A stretch of 64,000 bases of DNA from Rugamonas fusca. GTDB lineage: Bacteria; Pseudomonadota; Gammaproteobacteria; Burkholderiales; Burkholderiaceae_D. The notes below the pieces were generated by a model. The model ran no database searches. It had not been told where the DNA came from and saw only the letters and a program-made list of their open reading frames with translations. Position 1 is the stretch's first letter. Every line of letters starts with the position of its first letter. Made by a program: the position numbers and the translations under genes. Below, in pieces: positions 63,231 through 64,000 of this stretch. The stretch covers positions 124,001 to 188,000 of the forward strand of contig NZ_JACEZS010000011.1 in NCBI RefSeq assembly GCF_014042365.1. Direction: 5' to 3'.

Positions 63231-63485
63231 GGATTCAATACTTAAGCTAAATAAGAAAAACTGCAGCTGGGGCGGCGGCTGCAGGCAAGGACGGCGACGG
63301 CACGGGCGCTGCGCAGGAGCGGATTCGACGTTGTGGCGGCATGGCAAAAAATCAACGATGCGCATTATGCATCGCGGTGCGGGCGCCGAGTCTCTCGCAT
63401 TGTCACAACTGTTTAACTAAAGGGAAATCTTGCTATGATGCGGACAGAAATACGGCTGCAGGCCGCTAATTAGAGGAGAGAATGG

Positions 63486-64000
63486 ATGAAACTGACAAGC
63501 ATCGGCAAAATAGTGGCGCTTGCGGCGCTGACGATGGCGAGCGCGGCCCAGGCCCAGGCACAGGAAGTGGTGCGGCTGGGGAACCTGAAATTCGCCCACT
63601 ACGGCGCCGTGTCCTATATTAAGGAGATCGCCCCCAAGTGCGGCATCAAGGTCGATGAGCACGTGTTCGCCAAGGGGCTGGACGTGATGCAGGCCATCAT
63701 CGCCGGCGAACTGGATGTGGGCACCACCGCGTCCGAGGCGGCCATCTCGGGCCGCGCCGGCGGCGCGCCCATTTATGCCGTGGCCGGCTTCGCCAAGGGC
63801 GGTGCGCGCCTGGTGGGCCGGGCCGACCTGCACATGAAGAGCGTCAAGGACTTGAAGGGCAAGAAGGTGGGCGTGACCCGAGGCGGCATCCAGGAAGTGC
63901 TGTTGCTGGCCGAATTGCAGCAGGCCGGCATGACGGCCTCGGACCAGCCGGGCAAGGACGTGCAACTGGTGTATCTGGCCTACGCCGACTTGAACCAGGC
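63486..64000 (+). CDS. ABC transporter substrate-binding protein (partial, right edge)
   Basis: The first 171 residues of an SsuA/NrtA/TauA-type periplasmic binding protein. Signal peptide ends AQAQA-QEVV; RLGNLKFAHYGAVSYIKE, GLDVMQAIIAGELDVGTTAS and KSVKDLKGKKVGVTRGG are the usual first-lobe motifs of aliphatic sulfonate/nitrate-type binders. An AGGAG ribosome site precedes the ATG. The gene continues beyond the window; the substrate cannot be read from this part. Confidence 0.88.
   Translation, partial: MKLTSIGKIVALAALTMASAAQAQAQEVVRLGNLKFAHYGAVSYIKEIAPKCGIKVDEHVFAKGLDVMQAIIAGELDVGTTASEAAISGRAGGAPIYAVAGFAKGGARLVGRADLHMKSVKDLKGKKVGVTRGGIQEVLLLAELQQAGMTASDQPGKDVQLVYLAYADLNQ

Noticed and set aside
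63482..63620. An ATG at 63482 as start of the right-edge gene
   Set aside because: It is in another frame and stops after about 50 codons; ATG 63486 gives a signal peptide and a binding-protein fold.

Overview
The window is GC-rich, densely coded bacterial DNA. Its gene complement (parC/parE, argH, proS, ffh, rppH, a DUF1841-type protein, a SWIB-domain protein, CzcE-type metal protein, TorF-type porin, full kdp operon) points to a betaproteobacterium, most likely Oxalobacteraceae (Massilia/Duganella/Janthinobacterium relatives). That placement is inferred from gene types and codon style, not from a database search.

Layout. 1-3876 (minus): a type II secretion / type IV pilus-like operon (GspF, GspE, an actin-fold PilM-like protein, and the first codons of a further gene). 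4086-6620 (minus): a large secreted M4 metalloprotease. 7353-8030: an ACT-like unknown. 8089-11054 (minus): TRAP transporter DctQM plus a 2OG-oxygenase-like gene. 11181-12581 (minus): argH. 12880-16152: secreted cyanophycinase-like peptidase, M64 peptidase, and an Ala-rich small exported protein. 16237-20608 (minus): parC and parE. 20763-23511: degenerate receiver protein, porin, and an SRPBCC/ArsR pair. 23622-31925: the complete potassium-responsive kdp operon (a small membrane peptide, kdpF, A, B, C, D, E). 32107-33120: a CzcE-type metal-binding gene next to the decayed remains of its divergent heavy-metal two-component system.

33307-51111 is the exciting part: a single-strand, tightly packed biosynthetic operon that appears to combine a RiPP pathway with a type II polyketide/fatty-acid pathway. 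It has two duplicated small precursor peptides ending in an SCSRCC core with one arginine, a peptide-arginase homologue (Arg to ornithine), an LpxL-like acyltransferase, and an M50 membrane metallopeptidase. Each of these three enzymes carries a PqqD-like putative precursor-recognition domain at one end. They are followed by a ketoreductase, ACP, dehydratase, ketosynthase and KS-like chain-length partner, an adenylation-PCP didomain, a Cys-type alpha/beta hydrolase, two TPR-type exported proteins, an ABC exporter, a LolA-like protein, an outer-membrane barrel and an Sfp/EntD phosphopantetheinyl transferase. The simplest model is: the arginine of the core is converted to ornithine, the new amine is acylated with a dedicated (possibly polyene) acyl chain made in cis, and the lipopeptide is moved to the outer membrane or outside.

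51172-64000 returns to ordinary chromosome: MoxR/VWA pair with a GNAT gene (minus), two c-type cytochromes, DUF1841, rppH (minus), proS, a lytic transglycosylase, a SWIB protein and ffh (minus), an NHL-repeat lipoprotein (minus) and the start of an ABC substrate-binding protein. Three long REP-like hairpins sharing a GGGGAC/GTCCCC base lie between convergent gene ends. No tRNA, rRNA, CRISPR array, insertion sequence or phage gene was seen.
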